Shown: piece after piece, positions 43,428-53,347 of the stretch
Numbering within the stretch: position 1 is the first letter of the stretch
Layout: every line of letters begins with the position of its first letter
Assembly (NCBI RefSeq): GCF_900141935.1
Contig: NZ_FQYX01000012.1
Span: 42,645-106,644, forward strand
DNA: 64,000 nt
Direction of reading: 5' to 3'
DNA from: Arenibacter nanhaiticus
GTDB taxonomy: Bacteria > Bacteroidota > Bacteroidia > Flavobacteriales > Flavobacteriaceae
The notes under the pieces: model-generated
The model's database searches: none
The model's input: only the letters and a program-made list of their open reading frames with translations
What the model was told of the DNA's origin: nothing
Made by a program: the position numbers and the translations under genes

Positions 43428-45812
43428 ATGAAGCAAATTGCATTGCTATTCACCCTGTTCATTTCTACGCACCTATTTTCGCAATCAGCGTTAAAAGGTG
43501 TTATCACAGATGCCAACAACGCCCCCATCGCCGGAGCATTCATATCTATCCAAGAGCTACAAAGGGGGGTTATGACCAATTTTGACGGAGCTTATACTTT
43601 ACAAAACATTCCCTCGGGAACTTATACCGTTTCCTTTAGGATGTTGGGCTACCAACCACAAAACAAGACGATTACTTTTAGCGATAAAGCTGTAACTACA
43701 TACAATACTGTTTTAATAGAAGATTATAGCAGTTTAGACGAAGTGGTAGTTTCTGCCAGTAGAAATTCCGAATATCTCTCTGAAATCCCTGCCTCTATCA
43801 CTGTGGTCAATGAGGTACAACTTCAGGAGTTTTCCAAGGCGACCTCTAATATCAACGAAATTCTGGAATTCACGGTTCCTGGTCTTGCTGTATCAACGGG
43901 GACTTATTCTAATTGGGGACAAACTTTAAGAGGGCGTTCGTTATTGGTTATGGTAGACGGTATCCCACAATCTACGCCCATCAGAAACGGCCAATTAGGC
44001 ATCAAATCTATAAACCCCAATGATATTAGTCGTGTAGAGGTCATTAAAGGAGCTACTTCAATCTTTGGTAATGGCGGTAACGGTGGTTTTATAAACTATA
44101 TCACCAAAAAACCAACGTCCAACAAAAAAATAGAAGGCAGTACGAACATTTGGGGAACTTCGAACCTCGCTAGTACAGAGGATGCTCTAGGATGGGGAGT
44201 TTATCAGTCCCTCAAAGGAAAATTGAACAAGTTTAATTACTACATCAGTGGTAGTGTAGAACAAACTGGCAATAAATACGATGCCAAAGGAAATGTAATG
44301 TTGCCGACATACGGACTAGACAACTCTAACATATACAGCTCTTTAGGAAAATTAAGTTATAGTATTAGTGATAATCAAAAAATAAGCTTAAATGCCAACC
44401 TTTATAAATCTGTGCACGACACCCCCTTTATCCCTGTATATGCCGATGTGGAGGTTTTTAATGAACAAGGCGACCACAATATAGTACCGGCCTATGGTGT
44501 CAAGGGTTCCGTTCCGGGTGAAAAAGCTACAGGAGCTACCTTGATCAATGGACAGCTGCAATATAATTTAAACAATATTTTTTCTGGAACCACCGATTTT
44601 GAAACGGACATCTACTACCAAAATACCGAAAACATTTTTTTCTATTCCGATAAATTTGAGAACGGCGGGCAGTCTGTAATCAATGCCGAAAAATGGGGTA
44701 TTAGACCTAATTTCAGCACTAGTATCAACCAATTTGGCGACATAGACATGTCTTTCACCTACGGACTGGATGTATTAAAAGACAAAACCAATCAAGGATT
44801 GTTAGATGGCAGACTTTGGGTACCAAATGTTAATCTTATCAGTTGGGCTCCCTACCTTCAATCGACCGTAAAATTCAATAAGGAATGGGTATTGAAAGCC
44901 GGTTTAAGGTACGATGATATGAATATGGAAATTGCCGACTACCAAACCCTTCCGTACTCGGCCAAGGGAGACGGAAATTATAATACTTCTGTAGCCGTAA
45001 AAGGAGGAGACCTTAAATTTAGCAATGTAGCGTACAATCTAGGACTTCGCTATATAGCGCATCAAGAGTTTATACCATACGTTAGTTTTTCCCAAGGGTT
45101 TTCTATTGCCGATTTGGGTGCTGTTTTAAAGTCGGCCGTGGCAGAAAATGTCAATGACATACAATTGGAACCAGCTGTAACCGAAAATTATGAATTTGGT
45201 TTTATTTCTAAATTCAATTCTTTGCGCTTAGAAGCCGTGGGATATTACAGTACCTCTAATTTGGGAACTGGTGTTACTTTTAATGAGGACCTAAACGCCT
45301 TCCTACCCTCTATACAGCCACAAAAGATATTTGGCGGAGAAGTTGCCATAGATTATACCACTTGGAACAACAAATTACAATTGGGTACCTCCTACTCTTA
45401 TGTCGAGGGGATGAAGGAAAGTTTGGACAACAAAAATGAATTGACTTATTTAGGGGGTGACGTTATTTCGGCGCCAAAATTAACCGCCTACGTCAATTGG
45501 AACGCTACCGAAAAACTAAGTACCTCTGTTAGAATGACCCATTTGGGTGACCGCAAAAGATTTGATCCGTTTTTGGACAACAATCAAAATTGGGCTTACC
45601 GCCATACAGAATTCCCTGTTAACGGTTATACCTTGGTAAATTTGAGCGCCTCCTACAAGGTACAATCCAATATGACCGCCTCTTTGGCCGTCAATAATTT
45701 ATTCAACGAATATTACTTACCGGCAAGAGCACAATGGGCGGCCCCCCTAAAATCTTTTTCAGGAACCGGGGAAGGTGCTAACTTAAAACTAAGTTTACTT
45801 TACAACTTTTAA
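43428..45812 (+). CDS. TonB-dependent receptor (siderophore-type, with CarboxypepD-regulatory domain)
   Basis: About 794 aa from the ATG at 43428 (MKQIALLFTLFISTHLFSQ signal); the frame opens at 43362. The N-terminal carboxypeptidase-regulatory domain (ALKGVITDANNAPIAGAF) is followed by the plug (VVVSASRNSEYLSEIPASITVV) and a barrel with C-terminal aromatic residue (LLYNF). It is paired with a PepSY membrane protein, which is typical of iron-siderophore uptake in Bacteroidota. The metal or ligand cannot be read from sequence. Confidence 0.92.
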   Translation: MKQIALLFTLFISTHLFSQSALKGVITDANNAPIAGAFISIQELQRGVMTNFDGAYTLQNIPSGTYTVSFRMLGYQPQNKTITFSDKAVTTYNTVLIEDYSSLDEVVVSASRNSEYLSEIPASITVVNEVQLQEFSKATSNINEILEFTVPGLAVSTGTYSNWGQTLRGRSLLVMVDGIPQSTPIRNGQLGIKSINPNDISRVEVIKGATSIFGNGGNGGFINYITKKPTSNKKIEGSTNIWGTSNLASTEDALGWGVYQSLKGKLNKFNYYISGSVEQTGNKYDAKGNVMLPTYGLDNSNIYSSLGKLSYSISDNQKISLNANLYKSVHDTPFIPVYADVEVFNEQGDHNIVPAYGVKGSVPGEKATGATLINGQLQYNLNNIFSGTTDFETDIYYQNTENIFFYSDKFENGGQSVINAEKWGIRPNFSTSINQFGDIDMSFTYGLDVLKDKTNQGLLDGRLWVPNVNLISWAPYLQSTVKFNKEWVLKAGLRYDDMNMEIADYQTLPYSAKGDGNYNTSVAVKGGDLKFSNVAYNLGLRYIAHQEFIPYVSFSQGFSIADLGAVLKSAVAENVNDIQLEPAVTENYEFGFISKFNSLRLEAVGYYSTSNLGTGVTFNEDLNAFLPSIQPQKIFGGEVAIDYTTWNNKLQLGTSYSYVEGMKESLDNKNELTYLGGDVISAPKLTAYVNWNATEKLSTSVRMTHLGDRKRFDPFLDNNQNWAYRHTEFPVNGYTLVNLSASYKVQSNMTASLAVNNLFNEYYLPARAQWAAPLKSFSGTGEGANLKLSLLYNF

Positions 45813-45822
45813 CCCTTACTCC

Positions 45823-45857
45823 CAAGGTATGCCCACGAGGGCATACCTTGTATTGTT
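45823..45857 (+). terminator. Perfect 12-bp hairpin after the TonB receptor
   Basis: CAAGGTATGCCC and GGGCATACCTTG enclose a 4-nt loop and are followed by TATTGTTT. It lies between the receptor and the PepSY gene (18 bp away), so it could be a terminator or attenuator that lowers PepSY expression. Confidence 0.65.
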
Positions 45858-45875
45858 TAAGAACTCCCCTATTTT

Positions 45876-46943
45876 ATGAAAAAAAGCTTGCGATATATCA
45901 AGAAGGTTCATTTGTGGTTAGGCTTAAGTTGTGGACTTTTGGCTTCTATTTCCGGACTAACAGGAGCGCTGTATGTTTGGCAGCCAGAAATAGTTAGTAC
46001 TTTAAACCCACATTTATTACAGGTTCCCTTATTTGAAAACATCTCGGAAACCAGCTTGCATAGTACGACTGCCTTTTTAATAGAAAAACATAGGGACAGT
46101 ATCGTTAGGGTAAACCTACCTTATAGGGAACAACAAAGTATTTCGATACTTTTCAACAACGGTGACACACATTATTACCACCCACAAAACGCCACCTATT
46201 TAGGAGAAAAGTCTACCTCTATTCTATTTTTTGAAGATGTAATAAAGATCCATCGTACCTTGGGCATTCCCGATATCGGAAAATATATCGTTGGCGGGAG
46301 TACCCTTGTTTTTTTCGTCCTCCTCTTGCTTTCTGGTTTTTTCATGTGGTATAAGGCTTATGGCAACAACCTAAAACAAGGGTTTAAAATTAAATGGAAA
46401 CCCAAGAAAAAACTATTTAACTATAACCTACACAAGGTATTAGGAATATGTTTCTTTATCCCGCTTTTGCTTATGGCTTTCTCGGGCAGTTATTTTACCT
46501 ATCACAGTTATTATAAAAAAACCTTGGAAGTTTTCAACACTGAAAAATCGCTTCCCCAGGATAAACCAACCAAAACAGTGGCGGTATCTACAAGTTACCG
46601 GCAATATATCGATCGTCCTGATCCGGACTATGCACTAAGGGCTATTTATTTTCCCAAGAACAGTACGTCCCCCTATCATTTCAGATACATCAAAAATAGG
46701 GCTATTGGTATGGGACTCAGAAAAACAAAAGAGTTAAAGGTCGATAGCGCCGGCCATATCCAAAGTCTAACTGCTTATGACAGCGATATGGCAAACCAGA
46801 AAATAGCAGCGCAATTTTATCCTTTTCACATAGGGGAGATTGCAGGTTACTTTGGAAGGTCTATAGTGTTCTTAGCCGGATTTGTTCCCGCTATCCTATA
46901 CGTTAGTGGTATTAAAATATATTGTTCCAAAAATAAGAAATAA
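45876..46943 (+). CDS. PepSY-associated membrane protein
   Basis: 355 aa. The N-terminal membrane helix (KVHLWLGLSCGLLASISGLTGALYVW) and several further helices (about 135-155, 185-205, 325-345) fit the PepSY-TM/PiuB family. A periplasmic PepSY-like part lies between. Such proteins are often encoded beside siderophore receptors and may reduce iron. It is co-oriented with the receptor, 63 bp apart. Confidence 0.88.
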   Translation: MKKSLRYIKKVHLWLGLSCGLLASISGLTGALYVWQPEIVSTLNPHLLQVPLFENISETSLHSTTAFLIEKHRDSIVRVNLPYREQQSISILFNNGDTHYYHPQNATYLGEKSTSILFFEDVIKIHRTLGIPDIGKYIVGGSTLVFFVLLLLSGFFMWYKAYGNNLKQGFKIKWKPKKKLFNYNLHKVLGICFFIPLLLMAFSGSYFTYHSYYKKTLEVFNTEKSLPQDKPTKTVAVSTSYRQYIDRPDPDYALRAIYFPKNSTSPYHFRYIKNRAIGMGLRKTKELKVDSAGHIQSLTAYDSDMANQKIAAQFYPFHIGEIAGYFGRSIVFLAGFVPAILYVSGIKIYCSKNKK

Positions 46944-46960
46944 CTATTTAGGCATAAAAA

Positions 46961-46994
46961 ATGCCGGTAATAGTTTTTAATCCATTACCGGCAT
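46961..46994. terminator. Bidirectional terminator between PepSY and the PVC-type gene
   Basis: The ATGCCGGTAAT and ATTACCGGCAT arms form an 11-bp stem, flanked by A- and T-rich sequence. It separates convergent genes. Confidence 0.75.
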
Positions 46995-47019
46995 TCTCTT
47001 TTATGAATATAGCTACGAA

Positions 47020-50000
47020 TTAGTTATTCGAGTGTTCTTTTAATAACTCTTCTGCGCTATAAAATCCTTCTTTATCTTTAATCTGTGCCCGTATTTCCTT
47101 CACTTTTTCCGGAGCGATTGCCGAAGCTTTGTTGCCAAAGGTATTTCTGACATAGGTTAATACCGATGCCATTTCCTCATCGTTCAACATGCCTCCAAAT
47201 GGTGTCATGGGTACCTGTCCAGGATAATTTTTGCCTTTTACTTCTATAGGTCCCATCATCCCTTTTAGGGTTAATTTAATGAGTCGTTCCTGGCTACCCG
47301 TTACCCACTCCGAACCGTCCAAAGGAGGAAAGCCCGAAGATTCCAGTCCTTTCCCATTGGGTTGATGACAGGTAATACAAAATCCTTCCCTCGCGTAAAT
47401 AGCGGCTCCCTTTACATACAAGTCCTTATCTTTTCCTTTTAAATCGGTTTGCACCTTAACAGCATCTGGATCTTCCCCTAAATTATGTCCATTTAAATGA
47501 GCAATCGCCGCTTCGTACGGTTTTTGCATCCAATCGTCTAAAGGCATTTTTCCGGCGGCCTCTACAATAGGCAGTCCTATCTCTTTTGGCAACCATGAAC
47601 TGGCAACCAGGGCCTCTAACCGAACCCGTGGATGCTCATCAGTTGCTGCTTCCATCAGTAATTGAGGCTGATCGGCAATCTGATGTCCGGCATATCTCAA
47701 CACCTTAACAGCGGCAGCACGTGCTCTAAAATCATCTGCTTTTAAGACTTGGTTCAAAAGAGCGTCGTCTATTTTGTTAAGCCCCCAACTTACCCAAAGG
47801 CCCTCTAATAATTGATGTTCGTATCTAGGGTCGTTTTTATCCAAGTTTTTTACCCATTCCTTTAATTGAGCTAATACCTCATCCTGATTTCGAGCACGTA
47901 ATTCTCTTTTGGTACGGTATCTTGTCCGGTATTCTGGCAGCTTTAAATTATCCAACAATTCACCAATACTGGCATCTACAATTTTAGCTGGTTCTACTAA
48001 TGGTCTAGATGGGTAGGTAATTCGATACACCCTACCGTGTACATGATCGCGTAAGGGATCACGGGCATTGTGTTGCATATGACCGATTAAAACATTGTGC
48101 CAATCTAAAAAATATAAAGACCCATCTGGGGCAAACTCCATATCAACAGGTCGGAAATTAGTATCCGTAGATCTCATTAAATCTAACCTATGGGTACTAA
48201 TATAGCCTGCAGACTCAGGATCATCTACCATAGTATGCTGTTTTGTACCTAAAAAACCAATAGTATTATTGATGATAATATCCCCTTGAACTTCTTCAGG
48301 AAAATGCCTACTGGAAATAAATTCCAATCCTGAGGTTGGTCTCACTCTGTGTTCTGCCTGAATCAGGTTTCTTGGCAATGGAGACGCCTTCCCATATCGT
48401 GGTTTAATCGTACCTGGCATCATCCATGTCATATCTGGCCCAGAGGTATGTGCAAAGAAATTCTGTCCCCAATCATCAAAGGCGATTCCCCAAGGATTAG
48501 GAATAGATAACTGAGCAGTGCGTTCCAAATGGTGCCGCTGTGGACTATATCGGTAAAATCCGCCATTGGTTCCCCTTACCGGTCCGTAGGCAGTCTCTAC
48601 ATTGGTATGTAAAAACACACCTTCGCCCATATAAATCGCTCCTGAGGGATCTGTAGTAAACGCACTGATGGCGTGATGCGTATCATGATCATCGAAGCCA
48701 CTTAAAATAACCTCGGTAACATCGGCCTTATCGTCTCCATCGGTATCTTTTAACAACACTAGATCTGTCCCTTGGGAAACATATACTCCTTCTGGGGCAA
48801 ATTCAAAACCGATTGTAAGATGCAAGCCATCGGCAAAAACGGTTTGTTTATCGGCCTTTCCATCATTATCGGTATCTTCCAAAATCAATAGCTTGTCATT
48901 TGGCTTGCTATCCCCAGCTTTATAATGTGGATAACTTGGCATGACCCCTACCCATAACCGTCCTTTGTTGTCAAAGGATAGCTGGACCGGGTTAGCCAGA
49001 TCGGTAAATTCCTTTTCAGAGGCAAAAAGTTCAATTTTATAGCCTTCGGCCACTTCTATTGTTTCTTCGGCTTCTTTACCGTATAGGTATTCTGGTCCTC
49101 CATTAGTCCCTTTATGCCTATAATTGGTTTCTATCACTGGAAGCTCTCTAGTGTTGGCATCTGCAGCGGCCAAATCTTTCGTTCCCCCTTTAACAGCCTC
49201 CCATATGGCAGTATCCCTTATTGCCGTCATTTGTCGTATTTTCTCAATCTCGGCCGGATAGTTATCCGGGCCAAAAGGATCATAACGCCTTCCATAGGCA
49301 TGTACCCCATTAGGGATTTTATAATCATTGTGCCAAAACCAATTTTTCTCTTTTACCGCATCAAGAACCAAAGAGCGATTTTCTTCAGCCTTGACTTTTC
49401 TATTTCCAAATATCTGATCTGCCAAAAGTTTCGAAAATTTCTGATAACCAAAATCGTTGAGTTGAAACCCGTCGGCCGTCAAATCTTGCTTTTCGTTGTC
49501 ATACCATTCTTGAGTAGGCTCAAAGGCATCTACAAATAATACATTATTTGCAGCTGCAACTTCCTTCATAGCCGCTGTATAAAGCGCTAAATTTTTATTT
49601 TCATTTACACCATTGGGCAAATCCATTTTTGCAGAAAGGTCTTCAAAGGCTATGGGCGATACCAGGGCCAATTGTGGGGCAGCCGTACCGTTGTATTTTT
49701 GGTTAAGGGTATGCTGTATAAATGCCTGAAGTTCTGCCTTATAATTTTCTAATCCGGCCGGACCTTCAAAGGATTCATTATAACCAAAAAAGGCTATGAT
49801 GATATCGGCCTTAAGCTTGGTCAACCATCCATCCGGAGAGTCAAAATGCCCCGTGTTTCCAGATTTCTGGGCAAGTTCTGTCTGAAACACCTCTGCCCCC
49901 GGAAAAGCCCAAGGCGAATTACGGGAGGGGTGCGGCCTAAACCCTGGTGTGTTTCCGCCGTCGGCCATATTCCTGATAAAAAGGAGGCTATCGGGATAAC

Positions 50001-50193
50001 GCAATTGCATTTCAGTCTCAAAATGGCCAAAATGGATCATCCTAGACCCTAAATTATTACCTAAAATCACAATATGGGAATTCTTGCCTATATGCAAAGT
50101 TGGTCCTTGTTTACTACAGCTGCTTACAGCTAGTAGCACCCCAAGGAAGAGCAGGCTGTTTTTTATCCTGGAAATAGTTATTTTTATTCTCAT
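47020..50193 (-). CDS. PVC-type multidomain lipoprotein: SGNH-like, seven-bladed propeller, HEAT, cytochrome c
   Basis: About 1057 aa from the ATG at 50193 (lipobox LLAVSSC); the frame is open to 50247. Residues to ~270 are SGNH-like, but the first motif reads GNNLGSRM and the last DGFQLND, so the usual catalytic Ser and His positions are not evident. About 370-720 is a propeller of the PVC-type dehydrogenase family (FASEKEFTDLANPVQLSFDNKGRLWVGV). Then come HEAT-type helices. The C-terminal cytochrome c has CITCH (C939 with this start) and a Met ligand candidate (VPMTPFGG). It probably passes electrons from sugar oxidation to the respiratory chain. Last gene of the operon, 19 bp after the Gfo/Idh gene. 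Confidence 0.88.
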   Translation of the reverse strand: MRIKITISRIKNSLLFLGVLLAVSSCSKQGPTLHIGKNSHIVILGNNLGSRMIHFGHFETEMQLRYPDSLLFIRNMADGGNTPGFRPHPSRNSPWAFPGAEVFQTELAQKSGNTGHFDSPDGWLTKLKADIIIAFFGYNESFEGPAGLENYKAELQAFIQHTLNQKYNGTAAPQLALVSPIAFEDLSAKMDLPNGVNENKNLALYTAAMKEVAAANNVLFVDAFEPTQEWYDNEKQDLTADGFQLNDFGYQKFSKLLADQIFGNRKVKAEENRSLVLDAVKEKNWFWHNDYKIPNGVHAYGRRYDPFGPDNYPAEIEKIRQMTAIRDTAIWEAVKGGTKDLAAADANTRELPVIETNYRHKGTNGGPEYLYGKEAEETIEVAEGYKIELFASEKEFTDLANPVQLSFDNKGRLWVGVMPSYPHYKAGDSKPNDKLLILEDTDNDGKADKQTVFADGLHLTIGFEFAPEGVYVSQGTDLVLLKDTDGDDKADVTEVILSGFDDHDTHHAISAFTTDPSGAIYMGEGVFLHTNVETAYGPVRGTNGGFYRYSPQRHHLERTAQLSIPNPWGIAFDDWGQNFFAHTSGPDMTWMMPGTIKPRYGKASPLPRNLIQAEHRVRPTSGLEFISSRHFPEEVQGDIIINNTIGFLGTKQHTMVDDPESAGYISTHRLDLMRSTDTNFRPVDMEFAPDGSLYFLDWHNVLIGHMQHNARDPLRDHVHGRVYRITYPSRPLVEPAKIVDASIGELLDNLKLPEYRTRYRTKRELRARNQDEVLAQLKEWVKNLDKNDPRYEHQLLEGLWVSWGLNKIDDALLNQVLKADDFRARAAAVKVLRYAGHQIADQPQLLMEAATDEHPRVRLEALVASSWLPKEIGLPIVEAAGKMPLDDWMQKPYEAAIAHLNGHNLGEDPDAVKVQTDLKGKDKDLYVKGAAIYAREGFCITCHQPNGKGLESSGFPPLDGSEWVTGSQERLIKLTLKGMMGPIEVKGKNYPGQVPMTPFGGMLNDEEMASVLTYVRNTFGNKASAIAPEKVKEIRAQIKDKEGFYSAEELLKEHSNN

Positions 50194-50212
50194 AGTTTTA
50201 TTTGGCTCACAG

Positions 50213-51187
50213 TTATTTATTGAATTTAACATGGACCTCATCTGCAACAGACAGTTCGCAGGCCTCTATTATTTTTTGACAGTTGATAGCATCTTCCAAA
50301 CTTGATAAGGGTTGTCCTCCTTCTCGGATCACCTTGTTTATAAAATGGGTGGTGGTATTTTTAATAGACTCTGGATAGGCATAATAAGTTTGGGAGTGTG
50401 CCCCATTTCTGTCGTTGATTACCCAGTCTCGATAACTATACCGGGTACTTCCTTTGGTACCTATTACTTTGATGATACAGCTCCACGGATCCCCAGCATG
50501 GTCGTCATTGGCAAAGCTTGCACTAAGGTGACTTAATGCGCCATTTTCCATTTTTATATTGACCATGGCTACATTTTCTTGAGGAGCGATCGTGGCATTT
50601 ACCGTGTGTTTTATGCAAGATATAGTCTTTGGAAGACCGGCTAGAAACAACATGGTATAACTATGATGCGTCAATATTTGACGGATTACGCCGGGGTAGC
50701 GGGCCCTGATATCATCGGAATGGTGAATGTTGTACATCATATAAAACTGGGTTATATCGCCCAGTTTACCGCTATCTATCATAGATTTGGCACGTTCTAT
50801 GCCGCTTTCATAGATATAATTATGTACAGGCATGCAGTGTACGGAGGCCTCTTTGACGGCCCTTTGCATTTTTTCCAGTTCCCCAATACTCGATGCCGCG
50901 GGTTTTTCGACCAAAATATGTTTCCCCGCCTTTGCGGCCCTGAGGGTATATTCGCAATGGGTTTCCATATTGGTCAGGATAAACACGGCATCTATAGTGG
51001 GGTCATTTAACAAATCGTCTTCGGTATTATAGGTCTTGCAACCGTATTTCAGAGCTTTCACCTTCCCTTTCTCTGCCGTTCTATTCCACAGTCCCACTAG
51101 GGTGGCCCCTTCTAAACTGTTGATGGCTTCGGCATGTAGATCCGCAATGTCCCCAGCACCAAGAAATCCAATCCCTATTGTTTTCAT
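50213..51187 (-). CDS. Gfo/Idh/MocA-family oxidoreductase
   Basis: 324 aa. The Rossmann NAD(P) motif is GFLGAGDIADLHAEAI (near residue 8). The EKPAASS loop is present and the substrate domain follows (VHNYIYESGIERAKSM). The catalytic lysine is K in VEKPAA. Members oxidise or reduce hydroxyls of sugars or inositols. It overlaps the preceding epimerase gene by 4 bp (ATGA). Substrate unknown; a keto-sugar step is likely from context. Confidence 0.9.
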   Translation of the reverse strand: MKTIGIGFLGAGDIADLHAEAINSLEGATLVGLWNRTAEKGKVKALKYGCKTYNTEDDLLNDPTIDAVFILTNMETHCEYTLRAAKAGKHILVEKPAASSIGELEKMQRAVKEASVHCMPVHNYIYESGIERAKSMIDSGKLGDITQFYMMYNIHHSDDIRARYPGVIRQILTHHSYTMLFLAGLPKTISCIKHTVNATIAPQENVAMVNIKMENGALSHLSASFANDDHAGDPWSCIIKVIGTKGSTRYSYRDWVINDRNGAHSQTYYAYPESIKNTTTHFINKVIREGGQPLSSLEDAINCQKIIEACELSVADEVHVKFNK

Positions 51188-52203
51188 ACACTTTTTAATG
51201 AATAATTTAAACTTCCATTTTTAGCCATCTCCAAAAATTCTTCTAGGGATTTCTTCACTCCATCGGCAATGCTAGTCAAAGGTAAATCCTTAAAGGTAGC
51301 CGTAATTTTATCATGACTTAAATCTGACACGAATAAATTTGGAACGGCTCCTTCTGCTATGGAGAGTTGTGCAAATTCACCTATCCCCATTTCGGCGGCC
51401 TGTTGTTTTACGATGGCTAAAAATTCGGTTATCGCTATGGTTTCTCCCTTAATATTGAAGGCTCCAAAACCCTTGTAGGGCTGCAAGGCACACGCTGCAA
51501 AATGCGCCCCTACATCTTCCACAAAGTGGTAATTTTCACGTCCCTGATACGGCATTTCAAAAGGTATTGGTGTTCCGGTTATTGCAGCGGCAGCTATGGC
51601 TTTTAAAGCGTTGGTAGGTGCCGACGTTTTACCCTGGTCCCTACCTTTTCCGTAAGTGGTGTTTATTCTTAAACAAACGGTAGGCACTTTAGTATTGTCA
51701 TAAAACAATCGGGCCAAATGCTCGCCTGCCAATTTCCAAATTCCGTAATGATTGGGTGGTGCCAAGGGAGCGTCTTCTGTAATTCCGGGTTCCGGATACA
51801 TGGCTCTCATACCATAAACAGCTGCGGAACTAGCAAATACAAACCGTTCTAGATTGGGTAATTTTTCTGCAGCATCAAATAATGCCATAGTACCCCCCGT
51901 ATTAATTTCCATACCATGGACATGGTATTTAGAACAATCAGGACTTTGATATGCACCTAGGTGAATGATATGCGTAGGGTTTACCGATAAAACAACTTCT
52001 TCGATTGCCTTATAATCTGCTACATCCAACGCTATGAATTCTAATCTAGGATCTAAATCCTCTCCCAACCATACCTTAAGGGGGGCTGTATTATTAGACC
52101 TTGAAGCGACAACAATTTTCCCTACTTCTTTGGATTGTAATAATTTATAAATGGTAACTGACCCAATACAACCTGTACCGCCAGTTATAAATATTGTATG
52201 CAT
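51184..52203 (-). CDS. NAD-dependent epimerase/dehydratase (extended SDR)
   Basis: 339 aa. The N-terminal GxxGxxG is TGGTGCIGSVTIYKLL. The active-site Y-x3-K is in HYGIWKLAGEHLARL. Family phrases such as VNPTHIIHLGAYQSPDC and FVFASSAAVYG are present. It should act on a nucleotide-sugar or free sugar derivative, altering a hydroxyl configuration or oxidising it. It is the fourth gene of the six-gene operon. Confidence 0.9.
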   Translation of the reverse strand: MHTIFITGGTGCIGSVTIYKLLQSKEVGKIVVASRSNNTAPLKVWLGEDLDPRLEFIALDVADYKAIEEVVLSVNPTHIIHLGAYQSPDCSKYHVHGMEINTGGTMALFDAAEKLPNLERFVFASSAAVYGMRAMYPEPGITEDAPLAPPNHYGIWKLAGEHLARLFYDNTKVPTVCLRINTTYGKGRDQGKTSAPTNALKAIAAAAITGTPIPFEMPYQGRENYHFVEDVGAHFAACALQPYKGFGAFNIKGETIAITEFLAIVKQQAAEMGIGEFAQLSIAEGAVPNLFVSDLSHDKITATFKDLPLTSIADGVKKSLEEFLEMAKNGSLNYSLKSV

Positions 52204-52234
52204 GTTTGTTTATTTAAAATGGGTGCCCCATGGT

Positions 52235-53347
52235 TCAATTCATTTTTATGACCGCCTTGACGTTGTTGGCCAAAATAGAATCTTCAAAGGCTTGGCGAAT
52301 GTCCTTAAAGTCATATATATTGGTATAGTGTTCTGCCGGAAACACCCTGGTTACCATAAGTTTTTGAGCCACCATATAATCTTCCCTACACGATCCCATA
52401 GAGCCTCTCATATTTAAAGAAGTTCGGGTAAGATGGGTAGCATTGATGGCAACATCCTGTCCATAGGTCGCTATGACACAAATATCGCCTTCTGGTCTTA
52501 TTACAGATATGGCCTCGGACAGTACCTGGGGCACTCCGGAGCATTCTATCAGTAAGTCTACCTTTCCAAGCACTCCAAAAGGAATACCATTGGCATCGGT
52601 AATCCCAGCTGACAATTGCGTTGATAAGCTATTCTCTGGGGATACTTCTATAGTGATAAAGCCGCGTTCTTTGGCTGCTTTTAGGCGAATTTCCTTGTCG
52701 CTGGCCAAACCAGTAATCGCTACCCTTGCACCTGCCGCCTTTGCTAATTCTGCCGCCATGAGCCCTATAATCCCACATCCGGTGACAATTACATCTTGTC
52801 CGGGTTTGATATGACATTTGTTATGTAAGGCGTTAACCACCACCGACAAGGGTTCTACTAATGCCCCTTGTGCCGGTGTCAACCCCTTCATTAAAGGAAC
52901 GACCCTGTCTGACTCTAAAACCACTTGTTGGCCAAAACCACCGTTTCTATGAAAACCGATAATTTCTTTGTTCGGACATAAATTCCACTTAGACACGCTA
53001 CATGCCGGGCACGCTTCTTCTCTACATCCCAGCATGGCCAAAGGGGTAAATACATCTCCCACTTTTAAATCTCCATGCTCGCCAGGTCCCAATTCCAAAA
53101 TCTCTGCACTAAATTCGTGTCCAATCACTCTAGGGCGCGCTACCCAGTCAAAATTGGCCTTCCCCAAGGAAGCGCTATTATCAGAACCACAAATACCGGT
53201 ATACAATGTCTTTGCCAATATTTCCCCTTGCTTCAAGGCAGGGATTTCTAGGTCTACGACTTTGGTATTGCTCATGATCGGAATTCCCGAACTAGGACTT
53301 ATTTTCTGCTTGCCATGTAGGCAAAACCCTTTTAATGGTATACTCAT
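52235..53347 (-). CDS. Zinc-dependent dehydrogenase (threonine/sorbitol dehydrogenase-like, MDR)
   Basis: 370 aa. It has GHEFSAEILELG (catalytic zinc), and C-x4-C-x2-C-x7-C in CREEACPACSVSKWNLC (structural zinc). The Rossmann motif is VIVTGCGIIGLMAAELAKAAGA. It oxidises a sugar or polyol hydroxyl with NAD. Its start abuts the stop of the preceding Gfo/Idh gene with no gap. The substrate is not known. Confidence 0.9.
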   Translation of the reverse strand: MSIPLKGFCLHGKQKISPSSGIPIMSNTKVVDLEIPALKQGEILAKTLYTGICGSDNSASLGKANFDWVARPRVIGHEFSAEILELGPGEHGDLKVGDVFTPLAMLGCREEACPACSVSKWNLCPNKEIIGFHRNGGFGQQVVLESDRVVPLMKGLTPAQGALVEPLSVVVNALHNKCHIKPGQDVIVTGCGIIGLMAAELAKAAGARVAITGLASDKEIRLKAAKERGFITIEVSPENSLSTQLSAGITDANGIPFGVLGKVDLLIECSGVPQVLSEAISVIRPEGDICVIATYGQDVAINATHLTRTSLNMRGSMGSCREDYMVAQKLMVTRVFPAEHYTNIYDFKDIRQAFEDSILANNVKAVIKMN

